Made by a program: the position numbers and the translations under genes
Shown: piece after piece, positions 1 through 10,805 of the stretch
Layout of the letters: every line of letters begins with the position of its first letter
Position numbering within the stretch: the stretch's first letter is position 1
The notes under the pieces: generated by a model
The model's input: only the letters and a program-made list of their open reading frames with translations
Database searches by the model: none
What the model was told of the DNA's origin: nothing
Assembly: GCA_003116995.1 (NCBI GenBank)
Contig: BDSL01000010.1
Coordinates: forward strand, 558,001-622,000
Reading direction: 5' to 3'
From: Yamagishiella unicocca
Lineage: Eukaryota > Chlorophyta > Chlorophyceae > Chlamydomonadales > Volvocaceae
DNA length: 64,000 nucleotides

Positions 1-430
1 AATTGCCCCTTCAGGCAGGGGCAATTAAAACTTACGCCGGAATTCTTCATCAGCATTGCTGGCTGCAATGCCGTACCGTGCCCTGCTGGTGTCGTCCGGC
101 AGCGGGGCAGGGGCATTTCCGTACCAACCGCTTACAATAGTGCTTTCCTTTTTGTGATATGCGTATCGCTGAAGCTGTATACAAGATAGACTGTGCGGCT
201 GATGGCCAGTCATGTGTGGTAGTAACTGAAATGCGCTTTGCCAGAGGAAAAGTGCGAAAGTGGGCCAACGGCTAGCAGTTCCATCCAATTACGCTGTAAT
301 TGATACGATATAATGGTAGTAACGGTCAAAGACGACGTGCTTGTGGCATCAACGGCGGAGGATGTGCCAGTCTCATATGCAGACTTGAACATCGCGGCGA
401 TGCTCGCAGTCGAGGTGGGGGTTTCCCTAG
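1..430. other. 5' flank of the LRR gene, no supported gene
   Basis: No convincing coding exon was found here. A short ATG-initiated frame (313-414, 34 codons, followed by GTGGGG) could be a first exon of the downstream gene. It cannot be joined to the next plausible exon, because the gap to an acceptor at 429-430 is only 16 nt. The longer reading frames on both strands lack splice logic or family features. Confidence 0.4.
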
Positions 431-571
431 AAAAATGATAAACGTACGTCGTATGTTTGGCTCACGCTTGGAGGTTATGGACTTGAGATGGAGGATCTTT
501 CAAAATGGCCAGTCGGAAATCTTGGGTGGGAACCGCTGGGACTCCAATTTACTTGCTGCGGTCCAAAGAAC
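431..571 (+). CDS. Possible 5' coding exon of the LRR gene
   Basis: This open stretch follows a CCCTAG acceptor and ends at AAC|GTGTTC. It reads as ordinary protein with Trp, Cys, Phe and Gly-Pro content (motifs such as SKWPVGNLGWEP and FTCCGPKN) rather than low-complexity sequence. Its end phase (0) matches the start phase of the next exon at 718. An alternative acceptor at 486-487 would start it at 488. No family was recognised. The initiating codon of the gene was not found with confidence, so this is a guess from composition and phase only. Confidence 0.28.
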
Positions 572-717
572 GTGTTCGAGGACGGGGACTGGGGTGTTTG
601 ACGGAGCCGGAGTTGGGGCGACAAGGCGACCTTTCCTCTACCGTTAGCCTTGCGAGGCCTGCCGGTCGGCAGCGAAGCGGACTCACGGCCAATCTCCCCG
701 ATTTTGCTTTTCGATAG

Positions 718-3700
718 GCAAGCGACACGGACGTCGAGTGTATCGGGTTCCTTCCTGCTCCCCGGGAGTCCGTATGCGACGCGTTGGCCAGGCTCGCTGC
801 CGCGCTTCCCGTCTCATTGACACGTCTTCGTCTAATTGGAGTGCCATGCATACCACAGGTAATTTCGGGTCGAGCTTTGCATCGAGCATGAGGCCGAAAT
901 TTAGGCGCGCAACGCGCCGAGTAGCCCCTGGTGCCAGATCCCATTCACCGTCCCTCCAGGCCGGCCCACATATAAATTAAGCTTCTCATCGCACGCGCCG
1001 CTTTCTTTGCGGACATGGCCCTCCCATCCCCCCGACCCCTTGCCTGCGGACAAAACCCAAGTCGCCACGAACTCCGCACTCTCTCCGCACGCTCTGACTC
1101 CTAGCTCCGAAACCCACGTCCCACAATCCCAACCCTTCGCCCCTCCTCCCGGCTCCTCGATGTGCCAAAGGCCGTTCTTCTGCACCTCGTGGAGCGCTGT
1201 CCGCGGCTGGCCTCCCTGACGATACCCGCCACCGAGCAGCTCTCCGTTGAGCCGCTGGGCGCGGCGGAGCGGCGCCACCCGGAACTGGTGGCGCAGCGGC
1301 TCTGCAGGCCACCGGGCGCGTGGGCGCTGCAGCAGCTGCCAGCGTCGCTGACGGAGTTGAGCCTCATGGACTGCGGGTACGGCAGGGCGCGGGTGGAGGG
1401 TTGGGGCGTTGGGGTGGGTTGCGTGTGTTTATGTGCAGCAGGGCCGCGGAGCGCCACGGAAATGATAATCCGACGGACGGTTAGTGCGGATAGTGTGGTC
1501 CGGCGCAACAGTTGCGAAGGGTGGCGATGGCTTGGGGTGTGTACGCAGGACGTGGTGTGCATGCACATTGGGGTGTCGGGTTGTGTATGCACGCTATCGC
1601 ATCAATTATGCAATCGACACCGTGCCTGATCGACAGCGGCGTGGGCGTGCCGCGCGTATGGCAATTTCTCCCGAGGTTTCGGCCGCCGATCTCCCTTTCT
1701 TGCAGCTCTCTCTCTCTCTTGTGTGCGTGAATTTGCCAATCAAAACCCCCTGCCGAGCTCCGAATCCCGGAATGCACGGCGGGTCTGAAACCAGCCCGTA
1801 ACTTCCCTGCATCCCTCCCCTTCAACCCTGACGACGATGCCGGCTTCCCCTCGCCCTGCTCTGCGCCTTCCGCCCCACCTCACCGCCTAGGTCGCTCCAT
1901 CCAACTTCTCTAGTACACATACGCGGCCTGACGGGCCTTACGCGGCTCTGCATCCAAGGACTGCGGGTGCCCCCGCCGGCAGCGGCGCCGCCAGCACAAT
2001 CCCTCCGGCGGCGCTTCACCGCCGACGGCGCCCGCCTCGTCGCCTTCGCCACAGCCGCCGCCGCGGCCGCCGCGACAGCTTCCTCTGGCAGCGCTGGAGC
2101 TTCTGGCCGTACGGACGAGGCTGCGGCGGGCGGTTCGGCCATCGGCGGCGGCGCTGCTGGCGGCGCTGCTGCGCCTCTGTTGGTTTGCCCGGTGGCTTTT
2201 GCGTTGCAGGACTGGACCCGACTCACCCGCCTGCAGGTACCGGCAGATCTCGCGTCGTAGCGGGAGGGGGGCGACAATACCCGGTTACACGACACAGGAG
2301 GGGCAGAGCGAGGGAGGGGGAGGGGCAGGTTGTGAAGGGCATATCGGGGGCGCAAAGGACATGCGCAGGGGTATGCAAAGCCTCGCAGAGCGCTGACTTA
2401 CCGTTAGGCAGGGTGCTGGTCAGGGACCGAGCGACGGGTAACGGTAGGGTGCTGGTCAGGGACTGAGCGACGGGAAACCAAGAGCAAGGAAAGGATTGGC
2501 CCGTGCGGTCAAATAGTTGTGCGTTCCCCAACAAAGAGCGTGTGTTGATTTGCCGCTAACGCAAATACGATCAACGGGCCGCCGTTTAAGCGCTGCTGCA
2601 CCAATCCGGAGCCTGTGCCACCAGGATGGCGGCCACCACATACCCCAGAGTGCCAGCCGAGCCCTGGCGTCTGACTCCGCATCCTCTCTCCCTCAAAACA
2701 GGATTTGGAGCTGGTCGGCCCGGCGGGCGTCGACCCAGGTGACCCATGGGACGCCCTGCTGCCGGCGTTCCTCCCCTCCCTGGACTGCCTCACCCGCCTG
2801 GCATTCCACCCGCCGGCGCTGCGCGACACCGCCGCCGCGCTGGCCCCCCTGGAGCGGTGCGCCGCTCTGCTGCGGCTTGAGCTCGGCAGCTGCGGCGCGG
2901 CGCCCCTGGAGCTGCGCGAGGACGCGTGGCGGGCGTTGGCGGCAGCGCCTTCCCTGGAGCAGCTGCTCCTGGGCCACTGCAACGCGCAGGTTGAGCGTGC
3001 GCTGGCAGCGGCGCCGGGGGCCGCCGCGGCGGCGGGCGCCAGCTTCGCCGCCGTCGCCGCCGCAGCGACACTAACGACTTGGGGGAAATGGGACAGCAGG
3101 GGGGATGGCGGCGGCGGCAATAGCGGCGGGTGGCTTGGGGGCCTGGATGGCGGCGGCGGCGGCTGGGGTTCTGGTGGACATTATGGCGGCGGCTACCACG
3201 GTGGAGGAGCAACGCCGGAGGGCAGTCCGCTTCGTTTCGGAGCCTGGGGCGACGGTTCCAATGTATGTGCCTGACTTGCGGTCGGATTGTACTTAGTCAT
3301 GGCTGGGGGACGGCCGGACGCGCGACGGGGTCCGAGCCGTCGGGGCCAACTGGGAGTGAGGATCAGCAGGGCACTGGGGGCTGCTTTGCGCTGGCGTCAC
3401 TCCATCATCACCACGTGCGGCTAGGTCCTTGGCCTTCTCGACTGTCCGTTGTGTACACAGCCATGTATGATTAGGTTATAAAAGTCCCAACTTCAATAAA
3501 CATACTCCCAAGCTGCTCCTACTCGCTGAATGTGACGGGCGTTCCGAACGTAAGCGATGCTTCCCACCTCGCTAGGATGTTTGCCTGCCGCTAGACCGCC
3601 CACCGCGCCTTGACCGGCCCTGTCGCAGGCTTCATTCGGTGGTTTCGGAGACCACTCCACAGGAGGCCTCCTGGGCGTGGGGCTGACCGACCTGCAGCCC

Positions 3701-6700
3701 ATACACAAGTGGGCTGACAGCCCCGCCACTGGCGGCCTCAGCAGCGGTGGCTGCGGGGGCTGGGAAGCGGGCTCGCAGGCTCTTGCGTCGACGGCACCGG
3801 AGGTTCCCGCGGCTCGCTGCTGGGGCTGCCTGGCCACCACAACGACAGCGGACCCGCCGGAGGAAAGGAGTGCAGTTGCTTATCCTGCAGCGGCGGCAGA
3901 GGTGGGCCTGGATGTGGGCTTGGCGGAGCTGCCTGTGGGCCTGGATGTGGGCTTGGCGGAGCTGCCTGTGGGCCTGGATGTGGGCTTGGCGGAGCTGCCT
4001 GTGGGCCTGGATGTGGGCTTGGCGGAGCTGCCTGTGGGCATGGATGCGGGCTTGGAGGAGCTGCCTTGCAAGCCTGCGGCCGCGCCGCGCGTCATGGGCG
4101 CAGCCGGTGGGGGCACCGGCGAGGCGTCTGCGGGCGGCAGTGGAAGCAGCGGCCTTGTGCGCGAGGACGGAGACGCGGGCGCCGGGGCACCGGTGGCGTC
4201 GGACTCGGCGGCGCGGGGGATGTCGGGGAGAGAGGCAGCAGCGCAGGGCCCGACGGGTGAAGAGGACACGCGGTCTGGGCTGGAGGTTGGCACAGGTCTG
4301 GAGGCTGGGCCACCGGCGGCGGTGCGTGCTGCGGTAGCCGGCGGCGGCGTGCCTCTTACCGCTGATGGTAACGGTGATTCTAGGGCGGGGTGCGGGCAGG
4401 CAGTTGCGGTTGCAGAGTATGAGGTTTCGAGGGAACCAGCGGCGACCTACGTTGCTGTACCGGTGGCCGCAGACGACCTGGCAGTGAGCTGCACCGGCCA
4501 GTTTCCAAACGCGCAGCGAGGCCAGGGGCAGTTGCCCTCACCTCTGCCCCCGCCACCTCCGGCGCCGCAGCAGCAGGAGCGGCATCGGCCGGACGGCGTT
4601 GAACCCACCAGCGGTCTCAGCGGAGGCCCCAGCGGCGGCCCGGATGATGGTACGGAGGAAGCGGCAGCAGCCTCTGTAGCCGCCGCCGCGGCGGCGGCTG
4701 TGGAAGTGGATATGGCCGTGGTTACGGAGCCGGCGGCCTACGCCTCGCCCGGGTCTGAGGACAACATTCGGCCACCGACGCCGTCTGGTGTTGCGACCCC
4801 GACCTGCCGTACCTCCGCCGCCGTCAGTGCGTACCACAGCAGCAGCTGCGCCGGCAGTATCAGCGTACCCAGCAGCAGTAGCAGCTGCTGCATCAGCGTC
4901 AGCCGATGCGGTGCCAGCGCTGGCGGGCGACCGGGGCCGGAGTCCGACGGCGGCTACAGCTGGTGCAGCAGCTGCGTCGCCGAAGACGTCGCGGCGGCGG
5001 TGCCGGCGGCAGCGGGCGCGCGGGACACGGAGCACCGGCGGCGGCAAATGCTGCTCTTCGGTCCCGGCGACGCCGCCGCTGACGCCAGCCCTGCCGATCC
5101 CGCAGCTTACCTCAGCACCGCCGCCGATGCCGCCGCTGGCTTGACGTGCCGTACTGGCAGGGAACTTACCTCGTCAGGCGGCGGAACTGGCCAGGCGGCG
5201 GGACGGCCGGACAGTTTCCCAATCGACGGCAGCGGCCGCGATGCGTCTGGTTCCGCCGCCGACGCCGCGCTGACGGAACCCGCTGCGCCCGCTCCCGCCG
5301 CCGATCGACAAGACCCTGATGGGCCGACCCAACGCGGTACGCCTGCGGCTGGGGGCACAGTGAACTCGAGCTGTCGGGATGGCTGTGCGGGCAGCAGCCG
5401 AGTGGCGGAAGCAGCGATAGTGGCGGCGGCGCTGAGCGCGGCGGCGGCCTTCAGGGCAGCAGCCTTGGAGGCCTCCGGCCATGTCAGGCCCGTCGGCGGC
5501 AGCGACAGCGGCGGTGGCGGCGGCGGGCCGGCGCCGGCGACGGCGGCTGCAGTGGCAGCGGCGTGGGACCACGCGGCTGCCTTCGCGGCTTCCAACACCA
5601 GGGAACATCCCGAGGCGCAAGGGGCAGCGAAGGCGAAGAGCACCGGTGGCGCCGCTGCCGATGGGTCGACGTCCACTGCTGCGCGAGTTCCTGACGCGAC
5701 CAGCGCCGACGCAGCCGAGTTGTTGGAAATCGGCAGGCCGTCAGCTCGGGGGCTCGAGAGCGACGCGCGTGCGGCACCACGTGCAGCCGGCGCTTCGAAT
5801 GCGATGAGCCCTCCCACGCCCTCCGCTGCCACCGCCGCCGCCGCCATCGCCGCCGCCGCCGCCACGGTTGCGATGAGCTCTGTATCATGCAGCACAGCCG
5901 CCATGAAGCTCGTCATGGGCCGCGCTGCGGCGCCCGATGAGAGGGGAGCCGGGGCGGGAGCCGAGGCGGGTGGTAGGGGCGACGTCCTCGCCGTCGGGCG
6001 CAGTTTGCGGTCGCGCCCGGACTGCCCTTTCGTGGCACTGCGGCGCTTGTCGCTGCTGAAGCTGGACGACGGCAGCCTGGTTTCCCTGAGTGGCTGCGGA
6101 CAGCTGCAGCTGCGGCTCCGGAGCCTTTCTGTGGCTGACTGCTCTGAGCTGGGGGAGATTGGCCTCAAGGTACGCAGCGAGAGTGTCCAAATGCCTTGCC
6201 GAAACCCGACTGATCTTCCACGCCGAAACTAGAACGAAACTAAATGCAACAGGTGTACATCATGCAAAGTCTTAAGGACAGCTGTCGCGCTTAGCTTGCC
6301 CTGATGTGAGGCCGCCGAAGCCAGCAGACGCGCTCCACCTGCTGACGTGCTGGTCATCTGTCCGCGCAGGCATTACCGCGATTACGCCTCTTGGAGCACC
6401 TGAGCCTGTTGGGCCTTACGGAAACGTTCGACGCAGTGCTGGGTGGGTGGACGGGTCTGGACCACGTGCGTGCCCTGGAGCTCGGAATGAGACGCGAGGC
6501 GGCGGTTGCCCTGGCGGCGGCGGCGGACGCAGCAGCAACGGCAGCAGCTACGGCAGCAGCAACAGCGCTACCTAACCTAGCTGACGGCGATGGAGGAGCC
6601 GGAGGCTATGCATCCTACGCCGCTAGCGGCAACGCGCCCGATGGCGGCGACACATGTACCCCCCGGAGGATTACCCCGATTGTAGATTGCTCCGAGGGAC

Positions 6701-9700
6701 ACCTGGAATGTGCTGCCGGGCGGCACGCGGATAGCGGCAGCGGCGCCGCCGCGGCGGCGGCGGGCGCCGTAGAAGGAACGTGGGGCTGGCCGGCTTTGGA
6801 GGGCAACCAGCTGCGGCTGCTGGACGAGCCGTACGTGTCGCCGACGGGCCAGTCGCGCGGCGACCAGATGTTCGCGGCGTACGACGAAATGGACGCGGCG
6901 GTGGCGGCGGTGGCGGCCGCGGGCGGCTTCAGCAGCGACGCTGAGGACGGCGGCGGGAGCACGGACGCCGCTCTGTACGGCAGCGGTTCGTCTGGCAGGT
7001 GCGGCGAGGCATGGGCGCACTTCTTGTTGGGTAATTGGTGCAGCGTAAGGTGCGTTTGTCGCCGTTGGCTCCAGATAGAAGGCCGCTCACGCGTTGTCGC
7101 CCAAGCTGTGGGGCTCGGACAGCGCCATGGACCCACTGCCGCATCAGTTTCAACCCCCTCATAAAGCTAGGCACCTCTGACTAGTATTTAATACGATCCC
7201 CCGGATTCTCTTATCAAAACCCCGCCTTGGTTTGTCGGCCGTGGATTCGCGGATTTACCTTTAAAACCCCCCCTGCGGGTGGATATCCTGCATAGGGGTA
7301 GTTCAGCAGTGTTAAGCCAGCATCCATGTACGCAAAAGAGTGTCACTCGCCGCCTCTTTTACGGACCTCCTCCTAAGCATTAGCGGCGTGGGATGCCTCG
7401 GCCCTTCAGGTCGAGTGTCATGGGTACCGGAGGATCGGATGGCGACGATGATGACGGCGGTGGCGGCTGTCGGCGCAAGAGGTCCGCACTCGACCTGCGA
7501 TCGTTCCTAGGGATGGGGGGTGCGACGTACCAGCAGCAAGAACTGAGCCAACCGCAGCAGCAGCCGCACTGGTGGCAGGTGGCGCGGAGGGCTCCTGCGG
7601 AGGATGGGGGCAGCAAGCAAAAACCGTGTACGAAAGAAAAACCGTGCACACAGCCAGCGATGCAGTGGGCGGCGGAGCGGGAGGGAGGAGCACCAAGCGG
7701 CGCCAAGGTGGCGCGCAGGGAGGCGCCGGCAGCAGCATCAAGGTGGGCTGGCGGCTGAGGGGGGGGCATCGAGCTGGGGATGCCGGCGGCATCGTGGTGC
7801 AGCATGTCGAGAAGCAACGTTTCTCGCCTGTCGCCTTCCATGATCTGTCGTACTGCCGTACATCGTATCGCAGGCGCTTGTCCAGGTGCGATGACGTGCC
7901 GCGACTCCTCGAAGAGGACGGCGCGCCTCGGGCCGCGGCCGCGGGCCCGCACGGCAAGGGCACAACCGTTTCAGTTGTCGCGATGCCGGCGGTTGTGGCG
8001 ACCGGCGACGCCGCCGCTGGCGTCGGATCGCAGTACGGCGCCCGAAGCGCAGCCAAGCTGGGCGCGTCGAGCGGTGGCATCAGCGGCGGGGACGTGTTGC
8101 AGGAGTTCTGGGACTGGCCAACAACTGGCGGCCGCCGTGGCGGTAGCGACGACGGCTGTGATGGCGGCGGTGGGGACAGCGTCGGCGGCGCCGCCAAGTC
8201 CAGTTCCTGGCAACTGCTACCTCGGTCGTCGTCGCCTGCCTGGGGTGGCAGCGCCGCCGCCACCGCCGCCGCCACCGCCGCCGCGCCTCAGATTTACGGT
8301 CGCTGGGAAGTTGACTCCGGTGCTGACGCGGCCGTGCGGTGGGCCTCTCCCATTGCCGTACAAGGCACCGCTGGCCGCGCCGGCGGCGGCGCCAGTGACT
8401 CCGCCGGTTGTGGCCCGTACGACGGCAGTGGCGGCGACGAGCGAGTCCACGGGGGACGCCGCTGCGCGCCGGCGGCGGTGGCGGCGGGTCTGGCGGAGGT
8501 GCAGCAGGCGCCCTGCCTAACCGACAACGGTGCGCCACGACGGGTCCAGGGAAGGAGGTGCAAGGGGCTTGCTCGTAACGCGTTCGATTCTGGCTACCTT
8601 TGCAGTTGTACGGCAATGTCATGGCTGAGCCCTTACCTGCCCTGTATCCGAGTCCTGGCTGCCCTTCCCCCCCTGGTTTTCCTCACATCCCCCTTTTGAC
8701 CGCAGGCCTGCAAGTCCTCGTACAAACGCTGCCAAGGCTCAAGGTGGGACAGGGGGAGGAACGAGACACTGGAGCGCAGCGGGACGCGTTGGGACGGCGG
8801 TCACCGAATTCGCACCCATGTCTGCATATGCCATTTCACATACATGGGCCGTACAACTGGGGCCAGAGGCCGTTAGGGGTGTTCCGATGCGTCAGGGGGG
8901 TGGGTGGGTATGGTGGGTATGGTGTTTGGTTGTTTGAGGAGCTGGGGGCTGCATGTAGCGCAGCGTAGCGCGAATGCGCGATTGGCAATTGCACGATTGC
9001 GCAGCGCAGCGTAGCGCAGCGTAGCGCAGCGTAGCGCAGCGTAGCGCAGCGTAGCGCAGCGTAGCGCAGCGTAGCGCAGCGTAGCGCAGCGTAGCGCAGC
9101 GTAGCGCAGCGTAGCGCAGCGTATGCGCGCTGCCTCAGTCACCCTTACCTTACCCGGGGTACGGCTCACCCCAACCCCCTGCCCCCGTGTACCCGCCTGA
9201 ATCGTCCCTCCCGCCGCCTCCGCCTCAGGAGCTCCACCTGCACAACCTGCCTCACCTCACGCCCGCCACGCTGGAGCACGTGGTGCGTCTGGGGTCGGCA
9301 GGACCTCCGCTCCCGTTCGCATGTGCCTATTGTATGATCACGGATGACTGCACCGCTATGGGCAGGGCTGCGCTGGGCAGGACTGCGCTGGGCAGGACTG
9401 GGCAGGGCTGCGCTGGGCAGGGCTGCGCTGGGCAGGGCTGCGCTGGGCAGGGCTGCGCTGGGCTGGGCTGGGCTGGGCTGGGCTGAGTTGCGCTGGACTG
9501 AGCGTTACCTTGGATACCTTCCAGTACGGCTGCGACCACCTGCCTCCACTGTGGGTCCCAGCCGCCACCCCCCCCTTCTTCCGCTGCCCCTGCAGCTTTC
9601 ACGGCCCGGCCTCCGCGCGCTGATGGTCGACGGCTGTCGCCAACTCACACCTGACTTTTGCGAGCTGCTGTCCATCAGCGCCCTGGACCTGACGACCGCT

Positions 9701-9769
9701 GCGTCGGCTGACGTGGACGGCTGGGGCGGCGAGCAGGAGCGGTTGCAACTGCGGCTGCTCCCTGGGTAG
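718..9769 (+). CDS. Leucine-rich repeat protein with giant low-complexity inserts
   Basis: Eleven exons join in phase: 718-858, 1171-1376, 1891-2236, 2702-3262, 3629-6169, 6370-6998, 7410-7742, 7874-8529, 8706-8743, 9229-9282, 9596-9769 (stop TAG 9767-9769), about 1,892 residues without the unresolved 5' end. The repeats look like the cysteine-containing F-box/LRR (RI/CC) type of about 26 residues. Examples are LTRLRLIGVPCIP followed after 26 residues by LASLTIPATEQ, then LTELSLMDCG, LTRLAFH, LEQLLLGHCNAQ, LRSLSVADCSELG, LEHLSLLGLTE, LKELHLHNLPHLTP and LRALMVDGCRQLTPDF. Exon 1171 was preferred over an acceptor at 1104 because it keeps the 26-residue period. Ala/Gly/Ser-rich inserts break the repeats; the 2,541-nt exon is almost all insert. 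Such LRR arrays usually bind protein partners, often as F-box receptors, but no F-box was seen. Exon ends at 6998, 7742 and 8529 are the least certain. Confidence 0.72.
3902..4066 (+). repeat. In-frame 33-nt minisatellite (11-residue unit) in the LRR gene
   Basis: Five 33-nt units lie head to tail in the large exon and translate as VGLDVGLAELP four times, then VGMDAGLEELP. The first four units are nearly identical in DNA, so the expansion is recent. Unit length is a multiple of three, so copy-number change keeps the frame. Confidence 0.9.
9011..9120. repeat. 10-bp tandem repeat (11 copies)
   Basis: Eleven perfect copies of GTAGCGCAGC lie in the LRR-gene intron between 8744 and 9228, with degenerate copies just upstream from about 8950. 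There is no coding role; the open frames through it are repeat translations. Confidence 0.95.
9361..9485. repeat. 15-bp tandem repeat
   Basis: Copies of a GC-rich 15-mer (GGCAGGGCTGCGCTG), with shortened 5-bp GGGCT units at the 3' end, fill the intron between 9283 and 9595 of the LRR gene. Confidence 0.9.
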
Positions 9770-10159
9770 TACTTAAAAGCCGCCAGGTGGTGTTATGCCG
9801 CCACCGCCCCGGGGACCCGACTGGAGGACTTCGATAAGCTGACGTCAGCCCAAAATGCGATACTAGTGTCAAGTATAAAAAAAACTGAGTATCAGGAGGG
9901 GTGACAGGCGCAAGTGCAGCTCAGTTATGTCGGCAAGAGCACAAGCGCAGTTATGTTGGCATTCGCTGGCTGGAGCGCCAGGGGAAGCGGGGTGTGTTCC
10001 CAGCAGTTGCTCGGCGTAGGTAGAGGTGTCCATGCGTTTGCCGGTTGAGTGTGTAGCCCGTATTCCGTCTAGCCCGTTGACTCATTTGCAGAGTTTGCAG
10101 AATGGTTTCATGTACGATGGCCGATTACCGTTGACGCCTGCATGTTATCATAGGTGTTT

Positions 10160-10214
10160 GGGTAACTGATGGGTAACTGATGGGTAACTGATGGGTAACT
10201 GATGGGTAACTGAT
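10160..10214. repeat. 11-bp tandem repeat
   Basis: Five perfect copies of GGGTAACTGAT lie in the spacer downstream of the LRR gene. Confidence 0.95.
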
Positions 10215-10800
10215 GGGATAGCGCGCCATGACGCTGACGTCGACGGCCACGTCCTGTCTTTAAAAAAGGAGGTGCCGTAAACCTCTCAACATTCCTCCTG
10301 CCGAATGGCGGGCACGAATGCAGGAAAGGAACACAATGTTAGTGATAGCGGTACGGATGTCGCGGACCAAAGCAGCAGGTGTCTGGCGATTGGGAGTTGA
10401 GTCAGCAGCAACGGTTGAGCAGGTGGTCGGAGTGGAGTAGGGAGGGTGGCGCTCCCCATATTAGGAAGTTGGGATGTTGCTCACACCAGTACGTGAAGGT
10501 GGTCAGGCCTTCTGGTTTTCACGAATGCGTTAGCAGGCCCCAGTGCACAGGTCGTTGCGTGGTATCATTCTTTCGTGGTATAAGTCCGTCACTGAATGCA
10601 GCAAATGGACGGCTGCCGTACCAGCAAGCCGAATAGTCTACGGCGGGTGGGATTCTGTCCGAAGTCCCGACGTCCCTGGGATGAATTCCGCTGGTTTCGG
10701 AGGAACTAAAAATTCACGCTGCCGCCAATCACGGAGGCCGGTGTTGCGCAGTGGTAAGTGAATGTGCGGTGGTGTGCGAACACCCACGTAGTAGTAACTG

Positions 10801-10805
10801 TGTAA
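10801..10805 (+). terminator. Candidate TGTAA polyadenylation signal for the LRR gene
   Basis: TGTAA is the usual polyadenylation signal in volvocine algae. This is the first one seen on the plus strand after the stop at 9769, about 1 kb downstream, a distance that is long but possible. Confidence 0.3.

Noticed and set aside
683..889. Minus-strand frame with MLDAKLDPKLPVV
   Set aside because: It is the complement of the LRR exon 718-858, whose plus-strand reading has acceptor, donor and repeat periodicity.
5107..6168. 353-codon minus-strand frame inside the LRR gene
   Set aside because: Antisense of the large low-complexity exon; the plus strand has phase-matched splice sites and LRRs.
7418..8275. 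285-codon minus-strand frame
   Set aside because: Antisense of LRR-gene exons 7410-7742 and 7874-8529.
8873..9169. Minus frame with repeated CATLRYAALR
   Set aside because: Pure translation of the 10-bp intronic tandem repeat.
8951..9485. Possible CRISPR-like array
   Set aside because: Units are contiguous 10- and 15-mers without spacers, in an intron of a eukaryotic gene.
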